A DNA stretch of 64,000 nt from contig CAWIGC010000035.1 of assembly GCA_963835555.1 (NCBI GenBank), forward strand, positions 62,001 through 126,000. The letters run 5' to 3'. Positions 52,662 through 61,569 of the stretch are shown here, in pieces (positions within the stretch are counted from its first letter, which is position 1; each line of letters opens with the position of its first letter). The notes under the pieces were generated by a model. That model saw only the letters and a program-made list of their open reading frames with translations, was not told the DNA's origin and searched no databases. The stretch is from Sulfopaludibacter sp963835555. GTDB lineage: Bacteria; Acidobacteriota; Terriglobia; Bryobacterales; Bryobacteraceae. A program made the translations under genes and the position numbers.

Positions 52662-54469
52662 TGCGATCGCGCTTTGCCCGTCTTTCTTTGCTGGTCAAGA
52701 TCCTGCTCTCCACCTCCTGCGCGATCACACTGCTGTTCGCCATCACCACGGTGATTGTGCTGGGCAACATCAACCGGACGATGTCGGACAGCCTGGAAGC
52801 AGAGGTGCGCGGCAGCTTTCAGGCCTATACCTCGCTCTGGAAGAGCCGCCAGGAACTGCTGGAATCCGTCAGCACGATCATCAGCGAGATGAAGGAGGTC
52901 CGGACGGCGCTGGGGACCGGCGACAAAGCCACCATCGAAGACAGCGCGGGCGAACTATGGTCCAAGGTGTCCCGCACGGATGCCATCTTCCTGGTAACCG
53001 AGCCGAACGGCAAGGTGCTGGCCTCACTGGGCGGCGTCACATCGCCGTCGCTGGCGCAGAGCCTGGAGATTGTGCGCACGGCCGCGGCGAAATTTCCGCC
53101 GCACGTGGAAGATCCGCACGAAGTAGCCAACCTGCAAGCTTCCGGCTTTTTCCTTCAGAACGGCGACCCGTGCGAGCTGTACCAGATTACGGTCACACCG
53201 GTCTATTTCGATTCCTCCCAGGGACAGGACTTGCGCAAGGTGCTGGTAGCGGGTTACAAAGTGGACGCGCTGGTGGCCCGGGAACTGAAGAAAGACACCG
53301 GCAGCGACATCCTGTTCGATACCAGCGACGGCGTGATCGCCTCGACGCTGAACCCGCGGGCCACCGGTGTCACGCGCGCTAATCTGCTCCATGCCAAAGA
53401 AACCGAACTGGTAAGCGACGGCATCCACAAATATGCCTGGGTGCGGCAGCCGCTGCTGGACATTTCAGGCGTCAAAGTGGCGGATATCTGCATTCTGCGC
53501 TCGTTCGAAGTCGCCGAATCGCACATCGCGAGCCTCTCCACCACCATACTTCTGCTGTGGCTGGCAGCGATGTCCGCGGGGCTGGGGCTGACGTACCTGC
53601 TGGCCCGGCGCATCGTCGAACCGGTGGAACAACTGGACCGTGCCGCGGCCGAGGTGGCCCGCCAAAACTACGCCATCGAAGTGCCGGTGCGCAGCGAAGA
53701 CGAAATCGGGCGGCTGGCGCGGACGTTCAACGCCATGTGCGCCTCCATCCGGCAGGGGCGCGAAGAGCTCATCCGGCAGGAGCGCATCTCCACTATCGGC
53801 CGCCTGTCGGGGTCGATCGTGCACGATTTGCGGAATCCCCTGGCCGCCATCTATGGCGGCGCCGAGATGCTGGTGGACGCGGACCTGCCCCCGGCTCATG
53901 TCAAACGCCTGGCCGGCAATATCTACCGCGCGTCCCGGCGGATTCAGGAACTGCTGCAGGACCTGCTGAACGTTTCCCGCGGCAAGAGCACGGTGCCGGA
54001 AGCGTGCCGCCTGCGCGAAGTCGCCGCGGCGGCATGCGAATCGCTGGCCACCACCGCGGAAGCCCAGCGTACGACTCTGACGGTTGACATCGCGCCGGAA
54101 ATCGAGCTGCCGCTGGAGCGCAGCCGTATGGAGCGGGCATTCGTGAATCTGATCGGCAATGCCATCGAGGCGATGCCGGAGGGAGGCTCGGTCCGCATCT
54201 CAGCGCAACTCGATCGCGGCGCGGTGCTGGTGCACGTGGACGATACCGGTCCCGGCGTCGCGCCGGAGATCCGCCCCAAGCTGTTTCAGCCCTTTGTCAC
54301 AGCGGGTAAACGCAATGGGCTGGGACTCGGCCTGGCGCTCACGCGGCAGACCGTGCTGGATCACGGCGGCGATCTATCGGTGGGTTCGGCGCCCGGCGGG
54401 GGCGCGCGCTTCAGCCTGCGGCTCCCCGGAGCGCACGTGGTGCAAGCTCAGAGCATGGGCGTGACATAA
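52661..54469 (+). CDS. Membrane sensor histidine kinase with periplasmic cache-like domain and HAMP
   Basis: Two transmembrane helices (about 14-34 and 293-315) enclose a 255-residue periplasmic sensor domain with a Cache-like pattern (AIFLVTEPNGKVLASLGG). HAMP follows (about 316-370), then HisKA with His388 in VHDLRNPLAAI and an HATPase domain (NLIGNAIEAMPEGGSV, then GLGLGLALTRQTV). The H-box HDLRNP is the NtrB-like type. It shares one base with the cupredoxin gene. The likely partners are the OmpR-type regulator and receiver at the start of the cluster. Confidence 0.93.
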   Translation: MRSRFARLSLLVKILLSTSCAITLLFAITTVIVLGNINRTMSDSLEAEVRGSFQAYTSLWKSRQELLESVSTIISEMKEVRTALGTGDKATIEDSAGELWSKVSRTDAIFLVTEPNGKVLASLGGVTSPSLAQSLEIVRTAAAKFPPHVEDPHEVANLQASGFFLQNGDPCELYQITVTPVYFDSSQGQDLRKVLVAGYKVDALVARELKKDTGSDILFDTSDGVIASTLNPRATGVTRANLLHAKETELVSDGIHKYAWVRQPLLDISGVKVADICILRSFEVAESHIASLSTTILLLWLAAMSAGLGLTYLLARRIVEPVEQLDRAAAEVARQNYAIEVPVRSEDEIGRLARTFNAMCASIRQGREELIRQERISTIGRLSGSIVHDLRNPLAAIYGGAEMLVDADLPPAHVKRLAGNIYRASRRIQELLQDLLNVSRGKSTVPEACRLREVAAAACESLATTAEAQRTTLTVDIAPEIELPLERSRMERAFVNLIGNAIEAMPEGGSVRISAQLDRGAVLVHVDDTGPGVAPEIRPKLFQPFVTAGKRNGLGLGLALTRQTVLDHGGDLSVGSAPGGGARFSLRLPGAHVVQAQSMGVT

Positions 54470-54493
54470 GGCTCAGGCGCGGCCCCGAGAGTC

Positions 54494-54523
54494 ACCGAGT
54501 GCACTAATTGGCGCTCGGTCTTT
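54494..54523 (+). terminator. Candidate terminator after the kinase gene
   Basis: ACCGAGTGC and GCGCTCGGT form a nine-base stem with one mismatch around ACTAATTG, followed by CTTT. It lies 24 bases after the kinase stop and overlaps the last codons of the convergent TIGR03435 gene. Confidence 0.45.
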
Positions 54524-55247
54524 CGATGTGGTCGATAACGAAAACCTCGACTGGCGCCCTCCCCGGCTCCAGCTTTAGGCCAAGCTGCTCCTGCACAGCC
54601 GTGAAGATGCCTGGTCGATCGTTTTGATCCCCCTGAGAAAACGCGAGAGTGATTCCATATGTTCCGGGAAGTCCAGTTCGATCCACGACGGGTCGGCCTG
54701 TGAAGTCTGAAAGGTAGCTTGCAAGGGTTGACATGTTCCACCCGTCGGCCCATTGCGGCTTTCCCGATGCGCCGATTTGCACTGCACCATTCAGCTTTAC
54801 GCCTTCTCCCTCTCGGAGTTTCGTTCCATTCTTACCAATGACCAACAGGTAAACGGGCCTTTCCTTCGTGTCTCGGTGTGCAGCCAGTTTGAATCGATCT
54901 ACGAAGAGCGACTGCACCATTAGCCGACATTGCCCATTGGTCACGGAGCCAGCCGGCTTGCCCTCAATGTCGTAGGCGGAGTCAAACGCGCTGAGCCAAC
55001 CGGGTGCACCCGAGATCTGGTACTCCTTCACGCGATAGGCGTAAGCAAGGGACCATATCAGGGGCGTGCCTCCGACGGAAAAGATGCCGCCTGCCCGGCA
55101 ATAGTCCATCCGAAGTTGGTTCTGCCGGTCCGGCGGTGTCGGCTTGACCGAAGTCACCTCGAACATGGACCCAGCCGTGACACCTTGGCCGAACAACGCC
55201 ACGCACTGCGGGATCAAGATGCCAAGAATCAGAATCGTTTTCCGCAT
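54504..55247 (-). CDS. TIGR03435 family protein (soil Acidobacteria type)
   Basis: Signal peptide (MRKTILILGILIPQCVALFG) and a 225-residue mature protein with the family's marks: FEVTSVKP near the start, the YDIEGKP segment and the C-terminal GLKLEPGRAPVEVFVIDHIERPS. This family is expanded in Solibacter and related acidobacteria and has no known function; members often sit next to regulator or protease genes. Here its neighbour is a toxin-antitoxin pair on the opposite strand. Confidence 0.9.
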   Translation of the reverse strand: MRKTILILGILIPQCVALFGQGVTAGSMFEVTSVKPTPPDRQNQLRMDYCRAGGIFSVGGTPLIWSLAYAYRVKEYQISGAPGWLSAFDSAYDIEGKPAGSVTNGQCRLMVQSLFVDRFKLAAHRDTKERPVYLLVIGKNGTKLREGEGVKLNGAVQIGASGKPQWADGWNMSTLASYLSDFTGRPVVDRTGLPGTYGITLAFSQGDQNDRPGIFTAVQEQLGLKLEPGRAPVEVFVIDHIERPSAN

Positions 55248-55375
55248 CTGGAAGCCTCAACCCAGCAACGTCACAGAAGTGCCGAGCCCTCGCTCCGGGC
55301 AAGTGGTCGGCGAGCTGGACGGAGATTGCAGCCAGTGGAAGCGGAGCGCTGCGAAGCCGGCATGTTCGCATGATG

Positions 55376-55381
55376 TATACT
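55376..55381 (+). promoter_or_regulatory. Candidate -10 box of the toxin-antitoxin operon
   Basis: TATACT lies 16 bases upstream of the antitoxin ATG, overlapping a GTATAC palindrome. No good -35 box is visible, which would fit autoregulated TA promoters. Confidence 0.35.
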
Positions 55382-55397
55382 TGGACATAGGCATTTC

Positions 55398-55703
55398 ATG
55401 AACGCGAGCATAGTGGATCTCCGATACAAGATGAAGGACGTGCTCCGCGCCATTGACCGCGGTGAGACTGTGACCGTTCTCTATCGTGGAAAAGCCAAGG
55501 CGAAGCTGATGCCGGTGGGGGTGTCCCCTGGAGTGTCGGGCCCTGGAGCGGGTAGGACCCAAGACCAACCGCTCTTCGGTCTGTGGAAGGACCGCGAAGA
55601 TCTGGCCGACCCAGCCTCTTACGTCCGCAATCTGCGCCAAACTCGCCCGGCGCTGGTTCGAGCGAGCCGGAAGCGAAAGGGATCTGCCAAGAAGACGAGA
55701 TGA
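55398..55703 (+). CDS. Type II antitoxin (Phd/YefM-like or AbrB-like)
   Basis: A 101-residue protein. The N-terminal ~40 residues (SIVDLRYKMKDVLRAIDRGE, then VTVLYRGKAKAKLMPV) have the strand-helix-helix-strand pattern of Phd/YefM-type antitoxins. The C-terminal half is polar and Arg/Lys-rich, likely the flexible toxin-binding part. It overlaps the toxin gene by four bases (ATGA). Together with the toxin it is a type II toxin-antitoxin pair. Confidence 0.82.
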   Translation: MNASIVDLRYKMKDVLRAIDRGETVTVLYRGKAKAKLMPVGVSPGVSGPGAGRTQDQPLFGLWKDREDLADPASYVRNLRQTRPALVRASRKRKGSAKKTR

Positions 55704-56077
55704 TCTTCGATACGGACGTTCTGATTTGGGCCTCCCGTGGCAATCGGCGCGCGGCCCGCATCATCGACGCCGCCACGGATCGCGAACTTTCGATCGTGTC
55801 CCTTATGGAAATGCTCCAAGGAGCCCGGTCAAAACTGGAGGTCCGCCAGATCCAGCAATCGCTCCGTCAACTCCAATTCCATATCTTGCCCCTGTCCGAA
55901 TCTATCGGGGCCATTGCGGCCGCGCTTATCGAACAGCACGCCACGGCTCACGGGATTCAACTGGCTGACGCGCTCATCGCCGCTACTGCACTCGAATCAG
56001 ATCTGCCGCTCTGCACCGGCAACGCCAAACACTTCCGCCCAATCCGCAACCTTTCTCGGGTAGCGTTCCGTCCGTAG
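55700..56077 (+). CDS. vapC: PIN-domain toxin ribonuclease (VapC-like)
   Basis: The 125-residue PIN domain keeps the acidic nuclease residues: Asp4 (MIFDTD), Glu37 (SLMEML), Asp90 (LADALIAATA) and Asp101. VapC toxins cleave tRNA or rRNA. The start overlaps the antitoxin stop. I see no truncation, so the pair looks intact. Confidence 0.9.
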   Translation: MIFDTDVLIWASRGNRRAARIIDAATDRELSIVSLMEMLQGARSKLEVRQIQQSLRQLQFHILPLSESIGAIAAALIEQHATAHGIQLADALIAATALESDLPLCTGNAKHFRPIRNLSRVAFRP

Positions 56078-56174
56078 GCTGGTGAGTTCAATCGAGCGTT
56101 CGGCCCTCGAGTTCTGCACTCACCGGTTGCCTCACGAGGATGCGGCGAGTTCCGCGTATCTTAACTGAATCACC

Positions 56175-59100
56175 CTACTTCAGAATCTGGTTCAGTTGCT
56201 GAATGCGCTGATCCAGGGTCTTGCGGAGCACCTGGTAGCGCTCGATCACATCGCGGCCGATCTTCTGGTCGGTCGAGTTGGTGACCGTGTACAGGTACGT
56301 GATGTGGGTCTGAAGTTCCGGCTTGCTGTAGCGGATGGCCGGGGTGACCAGGTCGGCGGAGAGATCCTTCAGCGATGCGAGTTTCGCCGGATCCTTGATG
56401 CTGGCCTGCGCCTCGCGTAAGCGTGCCACCAGTTTGTTGACGTCGCTGACCAGGTCGCGGACCTTGAGGTTGTGCTCCAACTGCTCGCGCAGGTCGGCTT
56501 CGGTGACGCCGTCTTTGACGATGCGCGGATCTTCCACGACGGTGAACGGCTTGGTGGCTGTAAACGACCCCACGGTGAGCCGCACCGAGTATTTGCCGGG
56601 AATGGCTTCCGGCCCGTTGGGCCCTTCGGGACGCGCGGCGCTCTGCCACGGCCCCGGATAGCGAAGATCCCAGGTGAAGCGGTGCGTGCCGGGAGCCTTT
56701 TCCAGGCGCGCGGCGGGCGCACGGAACCGGCCGCCTCCACCCTCTTCGTCGTCTGCCGGAGCGCCGCCAAACGATTGCCCCGCGGCGGCAGGCGCGGCGC
56801 TGGTGATGGTGCGGACCACTTTGCCGGTGGCGTCCAGGAACTCCAGCTTGATGTCCCCGCCGCCATCGGCGACTTCGTAATCGATCTGCGCGCCATGCTG
56901 CAATCCGCCGCGGCCTCCGCGCCCGCCGCCGGTGGTGCGGATGGCATCGCGCGGCGTGAAGAGATAATTGCCCGCCGTGGTTTGCCGTTCGGGCAGTTGA
57001 TGCAGAAGCGTCAGGTTGTCCAAGACCCAGAACCCGCGGCCCTGGGTGGAGAGGATCAAGTCCTTATGCGCGATCTTGATATCGGTCACCGGCGTATTGG
57101 GCAGGTTGAGCTGGAAACTTTGCCACTCGGCGCCGTTGTCGTAGGAGATGTACATACCGAATTCGGTGCCGGCATACAGCAGGCCGGCGCGGTCGGGGTC
57201 TTCGCGCACGACGCGCGTGGGTTCATCGGCGGCGATTCCGTTGTGGCCATCGGTGAGGCGGGTCCACGTTTTGCCGAAATCGTCGGTGCGGAAAATGTAC
57301 GGAGCGAAGTCGCCCAACAGGTAGCGATAGGCGGCGATATAGGCGGTACCCGGCTTGTGCGGGCTTGGCTTCGATGTTCTGGATGCGGCCTCCGGGCGGC
57401 AGATCTTTCGGCGTGACGTTGGTCCAGGTCTTGCCGTCATCGCGCGTGACGTAGACCGGGCCATCGTTGGAGCCGGTCCAGATGAGACCCTTCTGAAGGG
57501 GGGACTCGCGGATGGCATAGAGGGTGCTGTACACCTCTTCGCCGGTGGCATCGCGCGTGATGGGTTCGCCGCTGGCGCCCTGGGTGCCTTCGGGATGCGC
57601 GGTCAAGTCGGGGCTGATCTTCTGCCAGGTCACGCCGCCATCGTAGGAGCGGTGCAGGTACTGCGAGCCGTAGTAAACCGTGTGCGGCGTATAGTGAGAG
57701 ACCTCCATCGGGGAAACGCGCTGGAAGCGGTAGATGAGGGTATCGCCGCCGTTGCCATAGAGCGATTCCGCGCCCACCCAGTAGCGCTCTTCGTTGGTGG
57801 TGGAGAGGTTCAAGCGGCTGAACTGGCCCTTGCAGCCGCCATAGACCACCATAGGGATTGTCCTTGTCGGGCATGATGGGCCCGGTCTCGCAGCCGGGGC
57901 CGTTGCGGAAGCCCTGGCCATCGCCCAGGGGCTGGCTGGGGACAATGACCGTGTCGTCGTCCTGCTGCGCGCCATACACGCGGTAGGGATACTGATTATC
58001 CACTGCCACCTGGTAGATCTCGGCGGTGGGCTGATTGAGCTGCGAACTCCAGGTGCGGCCGCCATCCAGCGAAACGTTGGCTCCGCCGTCGTTGCCCTGA
58101 ATCATGATCTGCGAGTTTTTGGGATTGATCCACACGTCGTGGTTGTCGCCATGGGGAACCGGCGAGGTGCGGAAACTGCGGCCGCCATCGGTGCTCTTGA
58201 ACCAGCCTTCATCGCCCACCCAGACAACGTCCGCATTGGTCGGGTCCACGCCAAGCGTGGTGTAGTAGAAGGGCCGCGTGATCAGGCTGCCCTGTCCGTT
58301 CACCAGCGACCAGGTGTCGCCGCCATTTTCGGAGCGGTACAGGCCGGAGCCGGGCTTGGCTTCGATCAGGGCGTAAATGCGATTCGGCGCGGCCGCGGAG
58401 ATGGCCACGTTGCTGCGTCCGAACAGCTCGTGTGGCAGGCCGCCGGCCAGTTTGTTCCAGGTGTCGCCGCCATCGGTGCTTTTGTAGATGCCGCCTTCGC
58501 GCGCGCCGCTGATGATGGTCCACGGCTTGCGCTGCGCGTGCCACATGGAGGCGAAGAGGACTTTGGGATTGCCGGGCTGAATCTCCAGATCGGCCGCGCC
58601 GGCCAGGTCGGAGACGAACAGCACGTTCTTCCAGGTCTGGCCGCCATCGGTGCTGCGATAGACGCCGCGCTCTTTGTTCGGGGCGAACGGGTTTCCCTGG
58701 GCGGCTACATAGACCAGATCGGGATTGCCCGGGTCTACGCGAATGGTGGCGATCTGGCCCGCATCGCGCAATCCCGAAAATTTCCAGGTGCGGCCGGCAT
58801 CGGTGGATTTGTACACGCCGCGGCCGATCGACACGTTGCTGCGGATCTTGGAAGATCCGGTGCCCACATAGATCACGTTTGGGTTGGAGAGGGAAACCTC
58901 GACCGCGCCCATGGAGCCAAGCGGAATCTGGCCGTCGGTCAGGTTGACCCAGGTATGTCCGGCGTCGGTGGTTTTCCAGACGCCGCCGCCCGTCGAACCG
59001 AAGTAGAACGTGTTGGGTTCGGAGGGCACGCCGGTGACCGCGGTGACGCGGCCGCCGCGCTCCGGTCCGATGGAGCGATACTTCAGGGCTGCCCAGCTAG

Positions 59101-59191
59101 CCGGGGTGTAAGTGACTGCCCGTGCGGCGGTAAACAGGGCGAGCGCCGCAAAGGCGCAAAAAAGGGACAATAGGGTTCTTGGGTTGCGCAT
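56175..59191 (-). CDS. Large secreted BNR/VPS10-type beta-propeller protein, frame broken near 57852 and 57366
   Basis: Signal peptide (about residues 1-26), then repeated BNR/sortilin-like blades (GVWKTTDAGHTW, GVYKSTDAGRTW, GVYRSTDGGQTW, GIYKSTDGGDTW, WFKSTDGGRSF, NVSLDGGRTW). A C-terminal alpha/beta part has an FTVVEDPRI segment and a helical coiled end. About 1005 residues in all. Such proteins are common in Acidobacteria and are predicted glycosidase-like or sorting proteins of unknown activity. One base must be skipped near 57852 (joining DNP to MVVYGGCKG) and near 57366 (joining NIEA to SPHKPGTAYIAA). It follows the sugar-enzyme cassette by 36 bases. Confidence 0.85.
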
Positions 59192-59227
59192 GGCTTGGTT
59201 TTTAATTCTATCCCAGACGCAGGGGAG

Positions 59228-60298
59228 TCAAGCGATGGACTGAATCAGCGCCCGGATGTATCCGTAGCAATACGCGAACGACTGCAGGCCGCCAGGGTCT
59301 CCGGGGGCCTGCGGCACGTGGTCGGGCATCAGCATGTAGGGATAGCCGACCTCCTTGTAAACCTGGATGGCTTTGACGAAATCGATGTCGCCTTCGTCGG
59401 GATACACCTCGATGAAATCGTCGCGGTGGCCGCGGATGTTGCGGAAGTGCACGTTGAAGATCTTCTGGCGCGAGCCGAAATAGCGGATGACGTCGAAGAT
59501 TTCCTTGCCGGGGTCGTGGAGCATCTCGGAGACGGTGCCCTGGCAGAAGTTCAGCCCGTGGTACGGACTTTCGCGGATGGTGAGGAAGCGCTTCAGTCCA
59601 TCGACCGTACCCAGCACGCGGTCCACGCCCTGGTAGCCTTCGGGCGGCACGCCCGGGTCGTGCGGATGGCAGGCCATGCGGACTTTGTATTCGTTGGCCA
59701 CCGGGATGACGCGATCCAGGAAGTAGGTGATGCGTTCCCAGAACTGGTCGGCGTTGACCTGACCGGCGCGCGTCAGCGGCGTCGCGGGGTGGGCGTCGGC
59801 CAACCGCCATCGGCTGTACGAAGCGTCGCCGCGGCCCGGCGTGCGGCCGGTGCGCAGGACGCCCAGAATGCTCATGTTGTACTTGATGGACGGCACTCCC
59901 ACAGTGGCGCAGTTGCGGATGGCGTTCTGCACCGATTCGATGTCGCGATCGCGCTCCGGGCTTTGCGCCAGCATGATGGCCGGGTGCTTTTCGCGGTCGA
60001 TGTGGCTGCTGGCCAGAAACGGCAGGGCGATGCAGTCCACGCTGACTCCGTTGTTGTCGGCCAGGTCCAGCATGCTCTTGAGTTCGTCCACCGTGGCGTA
60101 CAGACGCCCGTCGGCCACCTGGGGATAGCCGCAGATGTTGCGCACGCCATAGCGCGCCAGGTATTTCACGTGCGTCTCGGTGGTGGGAGCGCTCTGGCAT
60201 CCCAGCTTCATCAATGCCGGCTTTCCGGCGGGCGCGGCCTGCGCCGCGGGAATGGCGCTTACCGCGGCGGTAGTGGAAAGAAATTGTCGGCGGTTCAT
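59228..60298 (-). CDS. Tat-signal mannonate dehydratase-like (UxuA family) TIM-barrel enzyme
   Basis: A Tat signal (MNRRQFLSTTAAVSAIPA) precedes a TIM barrel with UxuA-type motifs: KYNMSILG, CHPHDPG, GLNFCQGTVSEM and HFRNIRGHRDDFIE, with His and Cys metal-ligand candidates. UxuA dehydrates D-mannonate to 2-keto-3-deoxygluconate. Export and the position in an operon of four Tat-signal enzymes suggest periplasmic action on an oxidised sugar. ATG 60298 overlaps the stop of the upstream oxidoreductase gene. Confidence 0.85.
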   Translation of the reverse strand: MNRRQFLSTTAAVSAIPAAQAAPAGKPALMKLGCQSAPTTETHVKYLARYGVRNICGYPQVADGRLYATVDELKSMLDLADNNGVSVDCIALPFLASSHIDREKHPAIMLAQSPERDRDIESVQNAIRNCATVGVPSIKYNMSILGVLRTGRTPGRGDASYSRWRLADAHPATPLTRAGQVNADQFWERITYFLDRVIPVANEYKVRMACHPHDPGVPPEGYQGVDRVLGTVDGLKRFLTIRESPYHGLNFCQGTVSEMLHDPGKEIFDVIRYFGSRQKIFNVHFRNIRGHRDDFIEVYPDEGDIDFVKAIQVYKEVGYPYMLMPDHVPQAPGDPGGLQSFAYCYGYIRALIQSIA

Positions 60299-61569
60299 GT
60301 CAGCCTCCACGGACTCCGGTACGGCCTGGCGAGCATCTGGTTCGCCTCGTTATCCCCGATTACCTGCTCCTTTACGGCATCCCATTTCAGGGAGCGGCCC
60401 AGCCGCGTGGAGATGTTTCCCAGGTGGCACATGGTGGCGGTGCGATGGCCTTCCTCCACGTCCGCGCTGGGCTTCCGGCGGCTTTTCAGGCAGTCCAGGA
60501 AATTGCGGGCGTGCTGCACGTTCAGGTCGGCGCCCTTCACCTGCAGGGGCTCCATGAGTGGCTGCTTTTCCCTGGAACCGGGAACGGCCTTCTTCTCCGG
60601 AAACACCTGGAAGCCGCCGCGCAGCAGGGTCAGCATTCCTTTGGCGCCGAAGATATCCAGCGTGAAAGGCTTGCCTTCGGCAACCTCGCTGACGGTCCAG
60701 GTCACCACGACCTTGCCGAATTGATAAGTCACCTGCTGCACGTCGGGCGTCTCGCCGCCATCGGTGAGCGCATAGCGCCCGCCGAATCCCGCGACCTCCG
60801 ACGGCGCATCCATGCCCACGATCCACCGGGCGATGTCCAGGTGATGCGCGCCCCAGTTGGTCATCTGCCCGCCGGAATAATCCCAGAACCAGCGGAAATT
60901 GTAGATGCAGCGGAAGGGGTCGAACGGCCGCTTGGGCGCGGGCCCGAGCCACATGTCGTAATCGAATTCAGGGCTGATGCCGCCGGCCATTTCGGTGGGT
61001 TTCAGTCCGGGGTAGATGTTGCGCTGATAGCCGGCGCTGATGCGGTGCACCTGGCCGATTCCGCCATCCTGAATCAGTTTCACGGCCTGGGCGTAGTGCG
61101 TCCCCGAGCGCTGCTGGCTGCCGGTCTGCATGACGCGATTGTGTTGGCGCGCGGCCTGGACCATTTTGCGGCCTTCCACCACCGCCAGGGAGAGCGGCTT
61201 TTCGCAATAGACGTCCTTGCCTGCCTCGCAGGCGGCGATGGCGATGAGGGCATGCCAGTGATCGGGCGTGGCCACAATCACGGCGTCGATGTCCTTCCGG
61301 TCGAGGAGTTGCCGGAAATCCTTCAGCCCCGTGGCGCGCCCTTCGGTGAGCGCGACGCCTTTCTCGCGGAACGGGCCGTAGACGTCGCACACGGCCACGG
61401 GATCCACCTCCGGCTCTTTCAGAAATGTGGTCCAATCTTCGCGGCCGCGGCCACCGCTGCCAATCAGGCCGAAACGAATGCGGTCATTGGCGCCCTGTAC
61501 ACGGGTGGCGCTCAGCGCACTGGCCGCGCCCACGGCAAACGTGGTACGGAAGAGATCCCGCCTGTTCAT
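60295..61569 (-). CDS. Tat-signal Gfo/Idh/MocA-family oxidoreductase
   Basis: A Tat signal (MNRRDLFRTTFAVGAASALS) is followed by the NAD(P)-binding domain (IRFGLIGSGGRG) and the family's catalytic EKPLSLA segment. A C-terminal beta-sheet domain completes 424 residues. Exported members of this family are frequent in Acidobacteria and Planctomycetes and may use a cofactor folded in the cytoplasm, which is consistent with Tat export. The start overlaps the upstream enolase-superfamily gene by four bases (ATGA). Confidence 0.88.
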   Translation of the reverse strand: MNRRDLFRTTFAVGAASALSATRVQGANDRIRFGLIGSGGRGREDWTTFLKEPEVDPVAVCDVYGPFREKGVALTEGRATGLKDFRQLLDRKDIDAVIVATPDHWHALIAIAACEAGKDVYCEKPLSLAVVEGRKMVQAARQHNRVMQTGSQQRSGTHYAQAVKLIQDGGIGQVHRISAGYQRNIYPGLKPTEMAGGISPEFDYDMWLGPAPKRPFDPFRCIYNFRWFWDYSGGQMTNWGAHHLDIARWIVGMDAPSEVAGFGGRYALTDGGETPDVQQVTYQFGKVVVTWTVSEVAEGKPFTLDIFGAKGMLTLLRGGFQVFPEKKAVPGSREKQPLMEPLQVKGADLNVQHARNFLDCLKSRRKPSADVEEGHRTATMCHLGNISTRLGRSLKWDAVKEQVIGDNEANQMLARPYRSPWRLT

